Origin: Bradyrhizobium diazoefficiens
Lineage (GTDB): Bacteria; Pseudomonadota; Alphaproteobacteria; Rhizobiales; Xanthobacteraceae
Direction of reading: 5' to 3'
NCBI RefSeq assembly: GCF_016616885.1
Contig: NZ_CP067102.1
Location: 6,352,501 to 6,416,500, forward strand
Length of the DNA stretch: 64,000 nucleotides
Shown: positions 62,787 through 64,000 of the stretch, one piece after another
Layout of the letters: each line of letters begins with the position of its first letter
How positions within the stretch are numbered: position 1 is the stretch's first letter
Translations under genes and position numbers: made by a program
The notes under the pieces: generated by a model
The model's input: the letters and a program-made list of their open reading frames with translations, nothing else
Databases searched by the model: none
Told to the model about the DNA's origin: nothing

Positions 62787-63674
62787 CTAGAGGCCAATCT
62801 TCTTGAAGGTCTGGCTGATCCAGGACCCCTGATTCTCGCTCGGCTCGAGACCACCGGATTTTACAAGATTATAGGCGTCCTTGTACCACCGGCTGTCGGG
62901 AAAATTATGCCCGAGCACGGCGGCGGCAGTCTGGGCCTCGCCGACGATGCCGATTGACATATAGGCCTCGGTGAGACGGTAAAGCGCCTCCTCGACATGG
63001 CGCGTGGTCTGGTATTGCGTCACCACGGCCTTGTAGCGGTTGATCGCGGCCGTGTAGTCGCGCTTGCCCATGTAGTAGCGGCCGACATTCATTTCCTTGC
63101 CGGCGAGCTGGTCGCGGGCGCCCTCGATCTTGGCCTTGGCGGAGGTCGCATATTCGGACGTCGGATATTTGCGCACCACCTCTTCCAGCGAGGCGATCGC
63201 CTTCTCGGTGCGGGCCTGGTCGCGGCTGATATCCGGGATCTGGTCGTAGTGCGAGGCGGCGATCAAATATTGCGCGTAGGCGGCGTCCGGGCTGCCGGGA
63301 TGCAGGGTGACGTAGCGGGTGGCAGCGCCGATGCAGCTGTCATAGTCGCCGCCCTGGTAGGACGCGTAGGCCGACATCAGCAGCGATTTGCGCGCCCAGT
63401 CGGAATAGGGATGCTGGCGGTCGACCTCTTCGAACTTCTTGTTCGCCGCCTTCATGTCCTTCTTTTCGTTCATGAGGTACAAGCCCTCATTGTAGATCTT
63501 GTCGGCAGGCTCCTCGACGAAGGTGTCGTCCTTGGCGGTGAACTTGTCCCAGAGCGAGCCGGTGCCGCAGCCGGCCAGCGGCAAGGCGAGCAGGAAGAGC
63601 GTTGCGACCCGAAGCAGCCCACGGGCTCGCGGTGAAACCAAGAGATATCCGCGCGTCATACGCTGTGCCGACAT
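62787..63674 (-). CDS. bamD: outer-membrane assembly lipoprotein BamD
   Basis: 295 aa. The lipoprotein signal ends LALPLAGCGTG with the lipidated Cys36. TPR-like helical repeats follow: YNEGLYLMNEKKDMKAANKK, then SLLMSAYASYQGGDYDSCIG and ASLEEVVRKYPTSEYATSAK. NVGRYYMGKRDYTAAINRYK is a strongly conserved BamD stretch. It works with BamA to fold outer-membrane proteins. ATG 63674 is chosen to place the signal peptide correctly; the longer frame upstream is unlikely. It precedes recN, and lpxC lies upstream. Confidence 0.95.
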   Translation of the reverse strand: MSAQRMTRGYLLVSPRARGLLRVATLFLLALPLAGCGTGSLWDKFTAKDDTFVEEPADKIYNEGLYLMNEKKDMKAANKKFEEVDRQHPYSDWARKSLLMSAYASYQGGDYDSCIGAATRYVTLHPGSPDAAYAQYLIAASHYDQIPDISRDQARTEKAIASLEEVVRKYPTSEYATSAKAKIEGARDQLAGKEMNVGRYYMGKRDYTAAINRYKAVVTQYQTTRHVEEALYRLTEAYMSIGIVGEAQTAAAVLGHNFPDSRWYKDAYNLVKSGGLEPSENQGSWISQTFKKIGL

Positions 63675-63916
63675 GAATTTAAGACCTGACGCCCTGTGAT
63701 GCGGTGCCCGCCAGCCCGTGATCCCCGTCACGGGCGCGAAATGTAACCGTGGTGCCTGCCGCGCGACCACGTCGGTAACCGAAAAACGATTGTTAACCCA
63801 TCGGATAGGCAGGCATTCCGCCCGGATTAAGGCGAGAACGCCGCAATCCTAGTCGATCATGGTTACCAGGAGTTTCCCGGATAAAATGCCGCTTGGCTGC
63901 TTGCCGCAACAGACGT

Positions 63917-64000
63917 TCAGGACACGTCCGGCCCGTAGGCCGCGGCGATCCGGCCGCCGACGATACCGCTGCCGACCTCGACCACAGGACGCGTGGTGCG
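63917..64000 (-). CDS. lpxC: LpxC C-terminal end (partial)
   Basis: Only the last 27 codons lie in the window. The reading frame ends EVGSGIVGGRIAAAYGPDVS. That end, together with the position just upstream of bamD, fits alphaproteobacterial UDP-3-O-acyl-N-acetylglucosamine deacetylase, the committed step of lipid A synthesis. No catalytic motif is visible, so the call rests on gene order and the tail. The 240-base spacer to bamD holds no recognised gene. Confidence 0.6.
   Translation of the reverse strand, partial: RTTRPVVEVGSGIVGGRIAAAYGPDVS

Overview
The window is about 64 kb of high-GC alphaproteobacterial chromosome, most likely Bradyrhizobium or a close relative. The support is: the lpxC–bamD–recN–ligA order at the right end; a small heat-shock gene preceded by a ROSE-type RNA thermometer; many solute-uptake genes (TRAP, MFS, SulP) with LysR regulators; and several families of short palindromic repeats of the kind scattered through Bradyrhizobium genomes. 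No rRNA, tRNA, CRISPR array or intact insertion sequence was seen.

Layout. 1–4.9 kb: a leftward operon for 2-hydroxy/carboxylic acid uptake and oxidation (DctP, fused DctQM, D-2-hydroxyacid dehydrogenase, MFS). 5.2–10.4 kb: DoxX with a divergent LysR gene, a secreted caspase-like protein and a SulP transporter. 10.5–14.7 kb: a Gly/His-rich LTXXQ protein, a GlcD-type FAD oxidase, a thioesterase and DUF1328. 14.9–17.6 kb: a UvrD/PcrA helicase carrying an in-frame palindromic repeat. 17.6–20.8 kb: a lower-GC three-gene island (HEPN-like protein, ParA/MinD-like ATPase with an arginine P-loop, second P-loop ATPase), followed by a frameshifted HicB-like remnant. 21.2–25.1 kb: Cys-rich and OmpA-like secreted proteins, then a Mpo1-like/SDR/ICMT-like lipid-type operon behind a CRP-like site. 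25.3–30.9 kb: a sorbosone-dehydrogenase-like protein, aspartate dehydrogenase, and a LysR/MFS/tartrate dehydrogenase unit. 31–32.7 kb: Hsp20 and three small proteins. 32.8–38.5 kb: two paralogous exported hydrolases, a CGNR regulator divergent from an epoxide-hydrolase-like gene, and a YadGH-like ABC exporter. 38.5–41.2 kb: glycine-zipper protein, L,D-transpeptidase and an M28-like protein.

41.5–46.9 kb holds the most intriguing set. A stand-alone acyl carrier protein and a fatty-acyl-AMP ligase converge on a desaturase–MBOAT–SGNH operon. The four part types match the Dlt system (activating enzyme, carrier, MBOAT, SGNH protein), but the ligase is of the fatty-acyl rather than D-alanyl type. 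This suggests an envelope fatty-acylation pathway.

47–64 kb is mostly ordinary: exported hydrolase, secreted glycerophosphodiesterase, membrane-fused spermidine synthase-like protein, CrtI-like oxidoreductase, a tiny Flp pilin gene, prmA, aminopeptidase P, a Bcr/CflA-type exporter, ligA, recN, bamD and the end of lpxC, with palindromic repeats between them. All functions are inferred from motifs read by eye; no database search was possible.
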